Part shown: positions 7,811-16,266 of the stretch, piece after piece
Layout: each line of letters opens with the position of its first letter
Numbering within the stretch: the first letter of the stretch is position 1
DNA from: Anaerolinea thermolimosa
GTDB taxonomy: Bacteria > Chloroflexota > Anaerolineae > Anaerolineales > Anaerolineaceae
Direction of reading: 5' to 3'
Assembly (NCBI RefSeq): GCF_001050195.2
Contig: NZ_DF967965.1
Coordinates: 212,245-276,244 of the forward strand
Length of the DNA stretch: 64,000 nucleotides
Program-made: the position numbers and the translations under genes
The notes under the pieces: model-generated
What the model was told of the DNA's origin: nothing
The model's input: the letters and a program-made list of their open reading frames with translations, nothing else
Databases searched by the model: none

Positions 7811-8868
7811 AGATGAAACCAAAGAACGGCAACAACGGCGCCCTGCCGGAAAGGGTGGCCATTGTATACAGCGATGCCCGGCGCGAGTACTTCCCGACCG
7901 AGGAGCAATACCTGACTGAAAAGGACGCCGACCGCGATGCCGCGCAGATCGGTCGCTATCTGGAGTCGCTGGGCATTGAGGTGTTTCTCTACCCCGGTGA
8001 TGCCACCCTGCCCGAACGGTTGAGTGCAGACCGCCCGGTGGTGGTGATCAATCTGGTGGATTCATTCAAAGGAGAAGAAAACCTGGCGGCTACCATCCCG
8101 GGTGTGCTGGAGCTGTTAGAGTTCCCCTACACAGGGGCGGGCATTCTGGGGCTTTCGCTGGATACCAACAAATTCCTGGTGAAGAAGCTTCTTCAACAGC
8201 ACGGCATTCCGGTGCCGCATTACCAGCTTTTCAACTCGCCGCGCGGGCACCTCGACCCTACCCTGCGCTTTCCGCTGATCTCCAAGCTGAACGCCGTCCA
8301 CGGCTCGGTAGAGATCACCGCCGACGCCGTCTCTGAAACCGAAAAGCATCTGCGCGAACGCCTCCGCTACCTGATCGGCACGTACCATCAGCCGGTGCTG
8401 GTGGAAGAATTCATTGTGGGGCGTGAGATTTCGGCCATTTTGCTGGAGGGAAAGAACAAGAAGGTCTACCTGGCCGAAAGGGTGTTCACGCGTGAAGAGG
8501 GGAAGTACACTTTCGTCACCTTTGAAGACCAGTGGCTTTCGGCGCTGGGGACAGCCTTTCATTATGAACGTTTTGATGATCCCATCCTGAAGGAGTATGT
8601 GAAGCGCGCTTTCGATGTGACGAACATGCGCGATTATGGCAAGTTCGATATCCGGCTGGATCAATCGGGGCGCTACTTTTTTATCGATACCAATTGCAAC
8701 CCGGCTTTTGGCGCCAAAGAGATGGATGTGGCGCTGGGGGCGATCCTTGACCTGTACGGGGTTTCTTTCTATGATGTGCTGAAGCGCCTGTTGCAGAAAA
8801 CGGCGCGCCAGACTCAGGTGCAGGTGGCGGCATACGGGGGGAACGGAAAGGTTGGTGGGGTGAAATGA
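7798..8868 (+). CDS. ATP-grasp ligase related to D-alanine--D-alanine ligase
   Basis: This 356-residue protein has the Ddl-like three-part layout: an N-terminal substrate lobe (VAIVYSDARREYF), an ATP-grasp middle (LDTNKFLVKKLLQQHGIPVPHYQLF, then PLISKLNAVHGSVEI and VLVEEFIVGREISAIL) and the metal-binding C-terminal segment FDIRLDQSGRYFFIDTNCNP. It should join two amino or carboxyl substrates using ATP. Company with a UroD-like protein and a small membrane protein rather than mur genes argues that it may not be the housekeeping Ddl. I take GTG 7798 because GAGGTGA sits six bases upstream; ATG 7813 is the alternative. It overlaps the next gene by four bases. Confidence 0.75.
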   Translation: MAPLKMKPKNGNNGALPERVAIVYSDARREYFPTEEQYLTEKDADRDAAQIGRYLESLGIEVFLYPGDATLPERLSADRPVVVINLVDSFKGEENLAATIPGVLELLEFPYTGAGILGLSLDTNKFLVKKLLQQHGIPVPHYQLFNSPRGHLDPTLRFPLISKLNAVHGSVEITADAVSETEKHLRERLRYLIGTYHQPVLVEEFIVGREISAILLEGKNKKVYLAERVFTREEGKYTFVTFEDQWLSALGTAFHYERFDDPILKEYVKRAFDVTNMRDYGKFDIRLDQSGRYFFIDTNCNPAFGAKEMDVALGAILDLYGVSFYDVLKRLLQKTARQTQVQVAAYGGNGKVGGVK

Positions 8869-9374
8869 ACGCTGACTTTGCATCGATTAAAGACCTTTTT
8901 GAACTGCTTTCGTATGTGGCCATTTTGCTGGGCATTCCAACGGGGTTATACCAGTATTACCGCTCGGTGAAGAAGGAACAGCAAGACCGCGAGTACGGCA
9001 CGTATAACGCGCTGGATGAGAAGTATCTCCAGTTTTTAAAACTGTGTTTTGAGAACCCTGAGCTGGATGTGTTCGAAGTTCCCGACGCCGCGCCCCAGCC
9101 ATTGAATGAAACGCAAAAGAAACAGGAATTGATTGCCCTGACGATGCTTCTTTCGATCTGTGAACGGGCGTATCTGATGTACAGCGATCAATCGACGGCG
9201 GTGAAACGGCGGCAGTGGTCAGGCTGGGATGGTTTCATCCGCGATTACTGCCGGCGGGAGAACTTCAGGCGGGCGCTGGCGCGGGCGGGTGAGGGGTTTG
9301 ACCTGGGCTTTCAGGCGTACATCCGGCGGGTGCTGGCTGAAGTAGAAACGGACGCGCTTAATCCTGGCGGGTAG
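8865..9374 (+). CDS. Hypothetical protein with one N-terminal membrane helix
   Basis: I do not recognise this 169-residue protein. An N-terminal segment (LLSYVAILLGIPTGLYQYY, about residues 12-30) is a likely membrane anchor. It is followed by a charged, mostly helical cytoplasmic region with conserved-looking aromatic and basic residues (ICERAYLMYSDQS, WSGWDGFIRDYCRRENF). It overlaps the ATP-grasp gene by ATGA, so it is probably translationally coupled to it. It lies directly before the CRISPR-associated block but in the preceding operon, so a defence role is only a location-based guess. Confidence 0.6.
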   Translation: MNADFASIKDLFELLSYVAILLGIPTGLYQYYRSVKKEQQDREYGTYNALDEKYLQFLKLCFENPELDVFEVPDAAPQPLNETQKKQELIALTMLLSICERAYLMYSDQSTAVKRRQWSGWDGFIRDYCRRENFRRALARAGEGFDLGFQAYIRRVLAEVETDALNPGG

Positions 9375-9433
9375 GCGGGGCAGGGGGCCGTTGGAAAACC
9401 GGGTATACCAAATAGAGAGAAGAATCGAGGATC

Positions 9434-9946
9434 ATGCAGATGCATCACTCCACGGTGCTGATCGCCACTCTGGGGAGCGAGCCCCAGGTGGTGACAGCCA
9501 CCTTCGACTTGTTGCGCGCGCGGGGTGAAGAACCCGGGCAGGTGCAGGTTATTCATACCCTGGCAGATTCTGAGCCGATGGCTCAGGCTGTTGAGGTGTT
9601 ACGTAAAGAAGCCGCGGCGGGCCTGCCGCTGGTGCTGGTGCCGCTGAAGCGACCCGATGGCCGCCCCTTTGTCGATGTGGAGACGCAATCGGCGGCAGAG
9701 GCGGTCTTCCGGGCACTCTACCGGGCGGTGTGGCAGACCAAGCGCGCGGGTGCGCGGGTGCATCTTTCGATTGCCGGGGGGCGCAAGACGATGGCCGTGT
9801 TCGGCATGGTGACGGCGCAGCTGCTTTTCGAGGAGGGAGATCACCTGTGGCATCTGTTCTCTGAGGGTGATTTTTTGAGGAGCCGCCGTCTGCACCCTCA
9901 ACCGGGAGACGAGGTGCACCTGATGGAGATCCCTGTCATTCGCTAG
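9434..9946 (+). CDS. CRISPR-associated CARF protein, NE0113/ring-nuclease-like family (ends at an in-frame TAG)
   Basis: The 170-residue product has a Rossmann-like CARF fold: N-terminal strand TVLIATLGSEPQVVTATFDLL and the family hallmark VHLSIAGGRKTMAVFGMVTAQLLF at about residues 113-136. This matches the Cas_NE0113 family, whose members bind cyclic oligoadenylates and in some cases degrade them. The frame stops at TAG 9944-9946 but continues open in the same phase into a LuxR-type HTH domain (next entry). The codon before the stop reads CGC and after it AGT, so a TGG-to-TAG change would give one 288-residue CARF-HTH regulator. It may be an intact CARF protein, a nonsense-mutated regulator or a readthrough product. 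GAGG lies just before the ATG. Confidence 0.75.
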   Translation: MQMHHSTVLIATLGSEPQVVTATFDLLRARGEEPGQVQVIHTLADSEPMAQAVEVLRKEAAAGLPLVLVPLKRPDGRPFVDVETQSAAEAVFRALYRAVWQTKRAGARVHLSIAGGRKTMAVFGMVTAQLLFEEGDHLWHLFSEGDFLRSRRLHPQPGDEVHLMEIPVIR

Positions 9947-9961
9947 AGTGAGCTTTCGCCA

Positions 9962-10300
9962 GTGGCGCAGTCGCTGGCGCAGGTGGAAGACCCCTACCTG
10001 GCGCTGGAGGAAGTGCGGCGCCTGCAGTTGAATGAAAAGCTCAAACAGGCGCGGGTGTTTGTGCAGCAGATTCTCAGCCCGGCTGAGGCGCGGGTGGTGG
10101 CCCTGCTGGTGCGTGAGGGGTTGAGCGATGCCGAGCTGGCTTCACGGCTTTCGCTCTCAGCCCGCACGGTGGAGCAGCATTTGCGTTCAGCGTATGCCAA
10201 GGCCGCTCAGCACTGGGAGATGGAGGCGGTCAATCGCACGCAATTGATGGCGCTTCTCACCCTTTATTTTCAGACCGAAATTACGGGAAAACCCGCATGA
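9962..10300 (+). CDS. LuxR-type helix-turn-helix segment, same frame as the preceding CARF gene
   Basis: From GTG 9962 this gives 112 residues; the reading frame is actually open from 9947, right after the TAG that ends the CARF gene. Residues around 39-80 are a clear LuxR/GerE helix-turn-helix (LSPAEARVVALLVREGLSDAELASRLSLSARTVEQHLRSAYAK). The N-terminal helix (DPYLALEEVRRLQLNEKLKQ) looks like a linker rather than an independent domain, and no good ribosome site precedes the GTG. I therefore think it is the C-terminal half of a CARF-HTH transcription factor. The cas10 promoter starts at its last codons and an inverted repeat follows, which could be its target. Confidence 0.65.
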   Translation: MAQSLAQVEDPYLALEEVRRLQLNEKLKQARVFVQQILSPAEARVVALLVREGLSDAELASRLSLSARTVEQHLRSAYAKAAQHWEMEAVNRTQLMALLTLYFQTEITGKPA

Positions 10301-10325
10301 CAGGCAGGGAAAGCGGGGCTATACT
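10297..10325 (+). promoter_or_regulatory. Promoter of the cas10-csm operon
   Basis: ATGACA (10297-10302), 17 nt, TATACT (10320-10325). The predicted start is near 10332, immediately before the left arm of the inverted repeat at 10335. Confidence 0.65.
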
Positions 10326-10334
10326 GAGGACGTA

Positions 10335-10396
10335 ATGATTGCCGGGTGGCAGGCTCTGCAAGGGGGAGGCAAAAGGGGTTTGCCCCCGGCAATCAT
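10335..10396 (+). promoter_or_regulatory. Nested inverted repeat in the cas10 leader, candidate operator or attenuator
   Basis: Perfect 12-nt arms ATGATTGCCGGG (10335-10346) and CCCGGCAATCAT (10385-10396) enclose a smaller stem GGCAAA / TTTGCC. The whole 62-nt element lies between the cas10 promoter and the cas10 ATG at 10419. It could be bound by the CARF-HTH protein or fold in the mRNA leader. No T-run follows. Confidence 0.6.
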
Positions 10397-10418
10397 GCTC
10401 TAGAGGACAGGAGGGTTC

Positions 10419-12863
10419 ATGGAGGATAGGGTTATCTTTGCCGCGCTGGCAGGGTTACTGCACGATGTGGGGAAGATCGAACAACGTGCCCAGGATGCTC
10501 CCTGGAATCCACCGGAGGGATACAACCCGGAAGGCCAGCCGGTTCATGCCGGATGGACGGAGTATTTTATTCAACATTCGGTGCCTGCGGCTTATCATCG
10601 CCCGGCTTTGCAGGGCGTTTACCATCACCGACCCGAAGATTCTCCTGCTGAAGATCGGCGGCTGGGGTGGGTGGTCTCGCTGGCCGATAAATTGAGCGCC
10701 GGTGAGCGCGCCGATGATGAGCCAGCGGGGCCGGGGAACCGCCCCCCGCAACAGATGCTTTCGATCTTTGACCGCGTGGGAGCTTACCGTGACCGGCCCG
10801 GGCTTGCGCATCATTACCTGCCGCTTTCTGAATTAAGGCTGGCGAGGGAGGCGCTCTTCCCGGTCGGGCAGTCCAGCCCGGATGACACGCGCCGGTTGTA
10901 CGAAGCCCTGCGGGACCGGCTCCGTGAGGAGGCGCGGAACGACCCCGGCGATGCCGAAACGTACCTTGAAAACCTGCTTGGGGCTTTCCAGCGCAATGCC
11001 TGGAGCATCCCTTCGGCCTATTATCACTCCATGCCGGATGTCTCGCTTTACGATCATGCGCGCATGACGGCGGCTCTGGCGGTGTGTGTGGACGAGCTCC
11101 CTGATCAGCAAATCATCCGGCTGGTAGAGGCCCTGCGCGCCGATTTCGCTCACGCGGCGACGCCCGAGCAGAAGACCATGCTGGATGCGCCTGTGGCGCT
11201 GCTGGTGGGGGGCGATATTTCGGGCATTCAGAGTTTCATTTACACCCTTTCTGCCCGCCGGGCCGCGCAGACCCTTCGTGGACGCTCCTTTTATCTGCAA
11301 TTGTTGAATGAGGCAATTTTGCGCTATGTTCTCCGCGAACTGGGCATCCCGCTGACAAACGTGATCTACGCAGGGGGCGGGCATTTTTATCTGCTGGCTC
11401 CCCTGAGCGCTGCCAAAAAACTCCCCGACCTGCAGCGCCAGATAACCCGCACCCTCCTCAAACACCATGGAACCGGGCTGTACATGGCGCTCGGCTGGGC
11501 TGAAGTGCCCGCCAGCGGGTTCAGCATTGGCCGTTTTTCCCGGACCTGGGATCGAATGCACGCGGCGTTGAGACGGGTGAAACAGCAGAAGTACCGGGAG
11601 CTGGGAGAAGACTTGAGGGAGGTTTTCAGGGTTCAGCCGCACGGGGGGAATCAGGAGAAGCTCTGTTCGGTGTGCGGTGAAGAGAAAGAAGACTGCCAGC
11701 CGCTGGAAGACGAACCCGGAGAAGAACTCGGGCGTATTTGCGGGCTGTGCGCTTCGTTCTTCCGGGCGTTTGGCCGGCGTCTGCCCGAGGCTTCTTATGC
11801 ACTGTTGACGCTGGGGGCGCCCCAACCGCGCGAAGCCGGAAGCGCCCTGGATGTGCTGGCAGAATTCGGCCTGGGGATTCAGTTTTACGATGCCAACCGG
11901 CGGCTCTTGCCCGATGGAGCGGAACTCCCCGGGGCTGAGCGCGGGGTGCTCTGGGCGCTGGATGACCCCCGTGGCTGGCCGGAGGTCTCTCTTCCGGCGG
12001 CGCGCGGGTTGCGCTACACGGTCAACCGTGTGCCGCACGAGACGTTTGATAAGCTCCAGGAGCGGAGCCACGGGATGAAGCGCCTGGGGGTATTGCGCAT
12101 GGATGTGGATGACCTGGGCGCGCTGTTCAGAGCGGGCTTTGGGGAGGGTGAGAAAAGCATTGCCACGGTGGCGCGCCTTTCGACCTTGAGCTTTCAGCTC
12201 TCGGTATTTTTCGAGGGCTGGGTGAAACGCATCTGTGAGGAGGTTTCGGGGGATCGGATCTACGCGGTTTATTCCGGTGGAGATGACCTGTTCCTCATCG
12301 CGCCGTGGCACCTGGTGCCGGGGCTGGCGCGAAGGATCGCCGAAGACTTTAGCCAGTACGCCTCGGCTAACCCCGATGTGCACATCAGCGGCGGAATGGC
12401 CTTCATTCACGGGAAGTATCCCGTGTATCAGGCGGCAGAAGATGCGCACGATGCCCTGGAGCAGGCCAAACAGCGCCCGGGGAAGCGATCGTTTGCCTTC
12501 CTGGGAGAGGCCTGGGGCTGGGATGAGTTTGCCGCGCTGGAACAACGGTTCACAACCCTGGTACAGGTTATCCAGGAACAGGGTGGGCCGCACAGCCTGT
12601 TGCAGGTGCTCCAGCGCCTGGCGGATCTGTACCGGAGCCGGCGGGGTGGGGGGAACCGTCCGTTGTGGGGGCCGTGGATGTGGTTGGGAGATTACCAGTT
12701 AAAACGGATGATCGAACAGGCGAAAAATAAGCCCGATTTGCGGGCATCCTTGCAGGAAATTTACGCTGAATTGAGCCCGCTTTACCACAGCCTGCCCCTC
12801 TGGGGGAAGGCCGCCCGCTGGGCACAGTTATATCTGCGAAATGATAAGGAGGAATCCCGATGA
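10419..12863 (+). CDS. cas10: Type III-A CRISPR Cas10/Csm1 with HD nuclease and cyclase motifs
   Basis: The 814-residue large subunit has an N-terminal HD domain (HDVGK, H15-D16) with a downstream YHHRPED and the family-typical SLADKLSAGERADD. A zinc ribbon has paired cysteines C416/C419 and C441/C444, and the Palm cyclase motif GGDD is at 620-623. All catalytic signatures are intact, so by family knowledge it should cut single-stranded DNA and synthesise cyclic oligoadenylates when the Csm complex binds target RNA. It is the first gene after the promoter at 10297; AGGAGG precedes the ATG. Its stop overlaps csm2 by four bases. Coupling to CARF proteins at 9434, 16267 and 17535 fits active signalling. 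Confidence 0.97.
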   Translation: MEDRVIFAALAGLLHDVGKIEQRAQDAPWNPPEGYNPEGQPVHAGWTEYFIQHSVPAAYHRPALQGVYHHRPEDSPAEDRRLGWVVSLADKLSAGERADDEPAGPGNRPPQQMLSIFDRVGAYRDRPGLAHHYLPLSELRLAREALFPVGQSSPDDTRRLYEALRDRLREEARNDPGDAETYLENLLGAFQRNAWSIPSAYYHSMPDVSLYDHARMTAALAVCVDELPDQQIIRLVEALRADFAHAATPEQKTMLDAPVALLVGGDISGIQSFIYTLSARRAAQTLRGRSFYLQLLNEAILRYVLRELGIPLTNVIYAGGGHFYLLAPLSAAKKLPDLQRQITRTLLKHHGTGLYMALGWAEVPASGFSIGRFSRTWDRMHAALRRVKQQKYRELGEDLREVFRVQPHGGNQEKLCSVCGEEKEDCQPLEDEPGEELGRICGLCASFFRAFGRRLPEASYALLTLGAPQPREAGSALDVLAEFGLGIQFYDANRRLLPDGAELPGAERGVLWALDDPRGWPEVSLPAARGLRYTVNRVPHETFDKLQERSHGMKRLGVLRMDVDDLGALFRAGFGEGEKSIATVARLSTLSFQLSVFFEGWVKRICEEVSGDRIYAVYSGGDDLFLIAPWHLVPGLARRIAEDFSQYASANPDVHISGGMAFIHGKYPVYQAAEDAHDALEQAKQRPGKRSFAFLGEAWGWDEFAALEQRFTTLVQVIQEQGGPHSLLQVLQRLADLYRSRRGGGNRPLWGPWMWLGDYQLKRMIEQAKNKPDLRASLQEIYAELSPLYHSLPLWGKAARWAQLYLRNDKEESR

Positions 12864-13249
12864 CCATGATTCATACCATAATGACCGCCGATGAGAGCGG
12901 GAAAGAGCTGGTGCAACATGCCGAACGCCTGGCCGCTGCCCTGGTGAATGAAAACGTTACCAGAACCAAGATTCGCGGCATTTTCACCGAGGTGCGCCAG
13001 ATTGAGGCCATGTGGCGCACTGAGGGGCGGCAGGCCGATGCTTTGCGCCGCCTGATGATGCTCAAGCCCAAACTGGCTTACCAGACGGCCCGCACCCCTG
13101 CGCTTGCTCAGCTTAAAGATGCGCTGAGCGAGGCCATTGATGAGGTGGAGAAATGCCCGGCTGAGCGGCGCGACGCTGCTTTCGACCGTTTTGTAGACCT
13201 GTTCGAGGCCATCCTGGCGTATCACCGCGCCAGGGGCGGCCGTGATTGA
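12860..13249 (+). CDS. csm2: Csm2, small subunit of the type III-A effector
   Basis: A 129-residue all-helical protein with the Csm2 pattern: ESGKELVQHAERLAAALVNENVTRTKIRGIFTEVRQIEAMW near the N-terminus and ARTPALAQLKDALSEAIDEVE in the middle. Csm2 forms the minor filament that contacts the crRNA-target duplex. The ATG overlaps the cas10 stop (ATGA) and has AAGGAGG upstream, so translation is coupled. The presence of csm2 with csm5 assigns the locus to subtype III-A. Confidence 0.93.
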   Translation: MTMIHTIMTADESGKELVQHAERLAAALVNENVTRTKIRGIFTEVRQIEAMWRTEGRQADALRRLMMLKPKLAYQTARTPALAQLKDALSEAIDEVEKCPAERRDAAFDRFVDLFEAILAYHRARGGRD

Positions 13250-13271
13250 CCTGTAGAGGAGTCTGACGACC

Positions 13272-14060
13272 ATGGCTGACATTCAACTTTTTGGACGGAT
13301 TTTGATTTCCTGCGAAGTTCATGCCCTCACCGGCCTGCACATCGGGGGTTCATCCACCGGGATGGAGATCGGCGGGGTAGATAACACCATCATTCGCGAC
13401 CCGCTGACTAACGCGCCGTACATCCCGGGCTCCAGCCTGCGCGGGAAGATGCGTTCTCAATTAGAGAAGGTGCTTGGCCTTCCTCAGAACAACCGCATCG
13501 GCCAGGTGACCATTCATACCTGCAAAAAGCCCGAGGAATACCATCGGAATGGCGGCTGTCCCGTGTGTCATATTTTCGGGGTTCCGGGCGAGGTTGGAGC
13601 AACAGGCCCGACCCTGCTGCTGGTGCGCGATACCCCTCTCTCAGAAGGAAGTAAAAAGGTGCTGGCCCAGGCTCATACCGATCTGGCTTATACGGAGATC
13701 AAAACCGAAGTGGCGATTGACCGGGTGACGAGTGCGGCTAACCCACGCATCCTGGAGCGGGTGCCGGCAGGGGCTGTGTTTGCTCCGGCGGAGCTGGTCT
13801 TCTCCATTTACCAGGAGGCAGACTTCGAACGGTTCAAATATGTGGTGGACGGTCTGCAACTGCTGGAGGATGATTACCTGGGCGGGTACGGTTCGCGCGG
13901 CTCGGGGAAGGTCGCCTTCAGGCAGATTTCGGTGGCGGCGCGCTCGGCGCAGGACTACAGCCAGCATCATGCCTGGCAAACCTTCTCCTCTTTGAAGGAG
14001 CTGGAAGCCGCGTATGCCGATTTGCTCCGCTGGGCGAGGGGTGTCATTCAGGTAGGGTAA
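13272..14060 (+). CDS. csm3: Csm3, backbone RAMP and target-RNA nuclease
   Basis: The 262-residue RAMP protein starts with an RRM-like strand and the glycine-rich GLHIGGSS. The conserved acidic residue in IGGVDN (D37) corresponds to the catalytic aspartate that cuts target RNA at 6-nt intervals. IPGSSLRGKMRSQLE is a typical RAMP loop, and CPVCHIFG matches the zinc-binding element of Csm3. The C-terminal LLEDDYLGGYGSRGSGKVAF is the G-rich loop. It follows csm2 closely, with GAGGAG nine bases before the ATG. The nuclease residue is present, so RNA cleavage should be functional. Confidence 0.96.
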   Translation: MADIQLFGRILISCEVHALTGLHIGGSSTGMEIGGVDNTIIRDPLTNAPYIPGSSLRGKMRSQLEKVLGLPQNNRIGQVTIHTCKKPEEYHRNGGCPVCHIFGVPGEVGATGPTLLLVRDTPLSEGSKKVLAQAHTDLAYTEIKTEVAIDRVTSAANPRILERVPAGAVFAPAELVFSIYQEADFERFKYVVDGLQLLEDDYLGGYGSRGSGKVAFRQISVAARSAQDYSQHHAWQTFSSLKELEAAYADLLRWARGVIQVG

Positions 14061-14067
14061 AAAAAAC

Positions 14068-15126
14068 ATGCGTCTGGAGATCTGGTCGATCCACGGTTCG
14101 GGGTTTCACTTTGGGCGACACGGCCTGGGGCAGGAAGAGACCGATATTCGCCTGCCTTCGGATTCGCTCTTCGCCGCGCTGACTTCCTGCATGGTGCGGC
14201 TGGAAGGCCCCACGGCGGTATCCCGGTGGGGAGAGGCATTCCTGCAAGACCCACCCGTTGCAGTGTTCTCTTCGGCTTTCCCGCGGGCGGGGGGAGTTCT
14301 TCTCTTCCCGACGCCTCTGCGCATCCCTGCCACCAGGCAGAAGGATGAGGTCATTCCCCTCAAAACATTAAAGCGGGTGCGGTTTGTATCGCCGGGGCTG
14401 TTCCGGCGGTTGCTTGGGGGGGAATCGCTGGCCGATCTGTACCCTTCGGCGCTTGCCCTGCAGGACGGGCAGGTGTTGCTTTCGGCTGAGGAGCGAGGAC
14501 AGTTGCCAGAAGCCGTGCTCAAAGATGACCGGGGGCGCCTCTGGAGTGTGGAACAGCGCCCGCGGGTGACGGTGGGGCGAGAGTGGCATAACTCCAATCT
14601 CTTTTTCACCGGGAGGTGTGTCTTCATGCCAGAGTGCGGGCTGTGGTTTGGGGTGCGCTGGTTGAGGGAAGACCCTTCCATGCGCGCTCTATTGCCGCGT
14701 CTGATGCAGGAGTTGGGCGACTCGGGCCTGGGGGGAGACCGCACGAGTGGTATGGGCCGGGCGCGCATGGAAGCGATGGGCACCTGTGATCTGCCCGACC
14801 CCGTCCCTGGCGCTCCCTGGATGACGTTGAGCCGCTATTTACCCGCGGAGGGTGAAATGACGGCCCTGCGGGATGAGCGGGCGGCCTACAGCATTGAAAG
14901 TGTGGGGGGCTGGGCGGAATCGCCCGGGAAGAAAGCAGAACGCCGCCGCACTGTGCGCATGTTGAGCGAAGGTTCGGTGCTGGGCCCGCTGGAGGCTCCC
15001 GCCCCGGGAGTGGTGGCCGATGTGCAACCCGATTACAACGGTACACGCCCGCTGGGGCACGCCGTCTGGCGGTGGGGGCGGGCGCTGGCGGTGGGGTTTA
15101 CTGCCGGTGTACTGGATGGAAGGTGA
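14068..15126 (+). CDS. csm4: Csm4, crRNA 5'-handle binding RAMP
   Basis: A 352-residue protein with the Csm4 N-terminus (IHGSGFHFGRHGLGQEETDIRLPSDSLFAALTS) and C-terminal G-rich segment (GDSGLGGDRTSGMGRARME). Csm4 caps the complex at the crRNA 5' handle and pairs with Cas10. It starts eight bases after csm3 ends; the sequence between is A-rich without a strong ribosome site, so it probably depends on coupling. csm5 follows with only two bases between. Confidence 0.93.
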   Translation: MRLEIWSIHGSGFHFGRHGLGQEETDIRLPSDSLFAALTSCMVRLEGPTAVSRWGEAFLQDPPVAVFSSAFPRAGGVLLFPTPLRIPATRQKDEVIPLKTLKRVRFVSPGLFRRLLGGESLADLYPSALALQDGQVLLSAEERGQLPEAVLKDDRGRLWSVEQRPRVTVGREWHNSNLFFTGRCVFMPECGLWFGVRWLREDPSMRALLPRLMQELGDSGLGGDRTSGMGRARMEAMGTCDLPDPVPGAPWMTLSRYLPAEGEMTALRDERAAYSIESVGGWAESPGKKAERRRTVRMLSEGSVLGPLEAPAPGVVADVQPDYNGTRPLGHAVWRWGRALAVGFTAGVLDGR

Positions 15127-15128
15127 CC

Positions 15129-16229
15129 ATGGCTGTGTATACGCTTAAAGTGACCACCCTGACCCCTCTGCATATCGGGGATGGGAACGAATTACGCCAG
15201 GGGTTCGATTTTGTGGTGCACAACCAGAAAACGTACCGCCTGGATGTGGATGCGCTTCTGGCGGCACGGGGAGAGCGCCTGCGCCCGGACCGTATGGGGA
15301 ATTACCCCCTGCCCTCCACCCTTCTTGAGGAGGCCGATTACACCAGAAGAGACTTCTTCCGTTACGTGCTGCCAGGGTCTCCGCGCTCAAATAAAGCCGA
15401 CGCCCGCCTGCGCTCGTGCATTAAAGATGTGTACGACCGGCCGTATATTCCTGGCTCGTCGCTCAAGGGGGCGCTGCGCACGGCGCTGGCGTGGTGCGGC
15501 TGGAGTGAGGTTGGCCTGCGCCTGGAGCGCAGTATCATTGGGCAATCGCGGAAAGGGGCTGGCCAGGAGCTGGAACGCAGGTTGTTCGGGCGCGACCCCA
15601 ACCACGACCTTTTGCGCGCCCTTCAGGTATCCGATTGTTTTGGCCCTACTGCCCCGGGTGGCAACCTGGCGGTGGTTAACGCCCAGGTGCTCACCCTGCG
15701 GGCGGCCGGATCGCCGGTGGAACTGGAAGCTGTGAGAGGAGATGTGGTTTTTCAGGGTTCCCTGCACATCGATGAGACGTTGTTCTCGCGTATGGCTGAA
15801 CCCCAGCTGGGGTTTGCCAACCACCGGCACTGGCTGGAGGAGTTGCTCCCGCGGGTTCAAAAGCACAGCCGCGCGCGCCTGCAGAGGCTGGCCGTGTGGT
15901 TTGAGCAATCGGCTGACGGAGCGCAGGTGGGGCAGTTTTACCGCAGGCTGCTGGGGGTGAACCTGCCCTCTACCCAGGCGTTTATGCAGTTAGGCTGGGG
16001 CACCGGCTGGGATGGCATGACGCTGGGAAGCCATTTGCAGAAAGACGCCAACCTCTTTGAGCAGATTGTGTGGGACTTCAAGCTGCATAAAGCAAATCGG
16101 AACGCCCCGCCTCGCAAGCCGGGTGACCCCTTCCCGCGTTCCAAACGGGCGGTGATGAGGGTGGTAGAAGGGCGGGCGGCCGCGGTTGCCCCGCTGGGCT
16201 GGGTGCTCCTTGAGCTTACTCCCGCCTGA
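15129..16229 (+). CDS. csm5: Csm5, terminal RAMP of the type III-A effector
   Basis: The 366-residue protein begins MAVYTLKVTTLTPLHIGDGNE, the standard Csm5 start, and contains the RAMP loop PYIPGSSLKGALRTAL and a C-terminal FMQLGWGTGWDGMTLG. Csm5 sits at the crRNA 3' end and is known to recruit nucleases for 3' trimming. The open frame reaches back to 15072 inside csm4, but AAGGTGACC upstream of ATG 15129 and homology decide the later start. It completes the csm2-5 set. Confidence 0.94.
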   Translation: MAVYTLKVTTLTPLHIGDGNELRQGFDFVVHNQKTYRLDVDALLAARGERLRPDRMGNYPLPSTLLEEADYTRRDFFRYVLPGSPRSNKADARLRSCIKDVYDRPYIPGSSLKGALRTALAWCGWSEVGLRLERSIIGQSRKGAGQELERRLFGRDPNHDLLRALQVSDCFGPTAPGGNLAVVNAQVLTLRAAGSPVELEAVRGDVVFQGSLHIDETLFSRMAEPQLGFANHRHWLEELLPRVQKHSRARLQRLAVWFEQSADGAQVGQFYRRLLGVNLPSTQAFMQLGWGTGWDGMTLGSHLQKDANLFEQIVWDFKLHKANRNAPPRKPGDPFPRSKRAVMRVVEGRAAAVAPLGWVLLELTPA

Positions 16230-16266
16230 GTGGTGCTGTGGATGCATTTGCGAGGAGAAAGATACG

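Noticed and set aside
10833..12593. A 586-codon minus-strand ORF opposite cas10, and similar long antisense ORFs such as 76-1719 and 6452-7516
   Set aside because: They mirror clear protein-coding genes in GC-rich DNA, have no recognisable domain and are rich in His/Arg/Gln/Pro typical of antisense frames.
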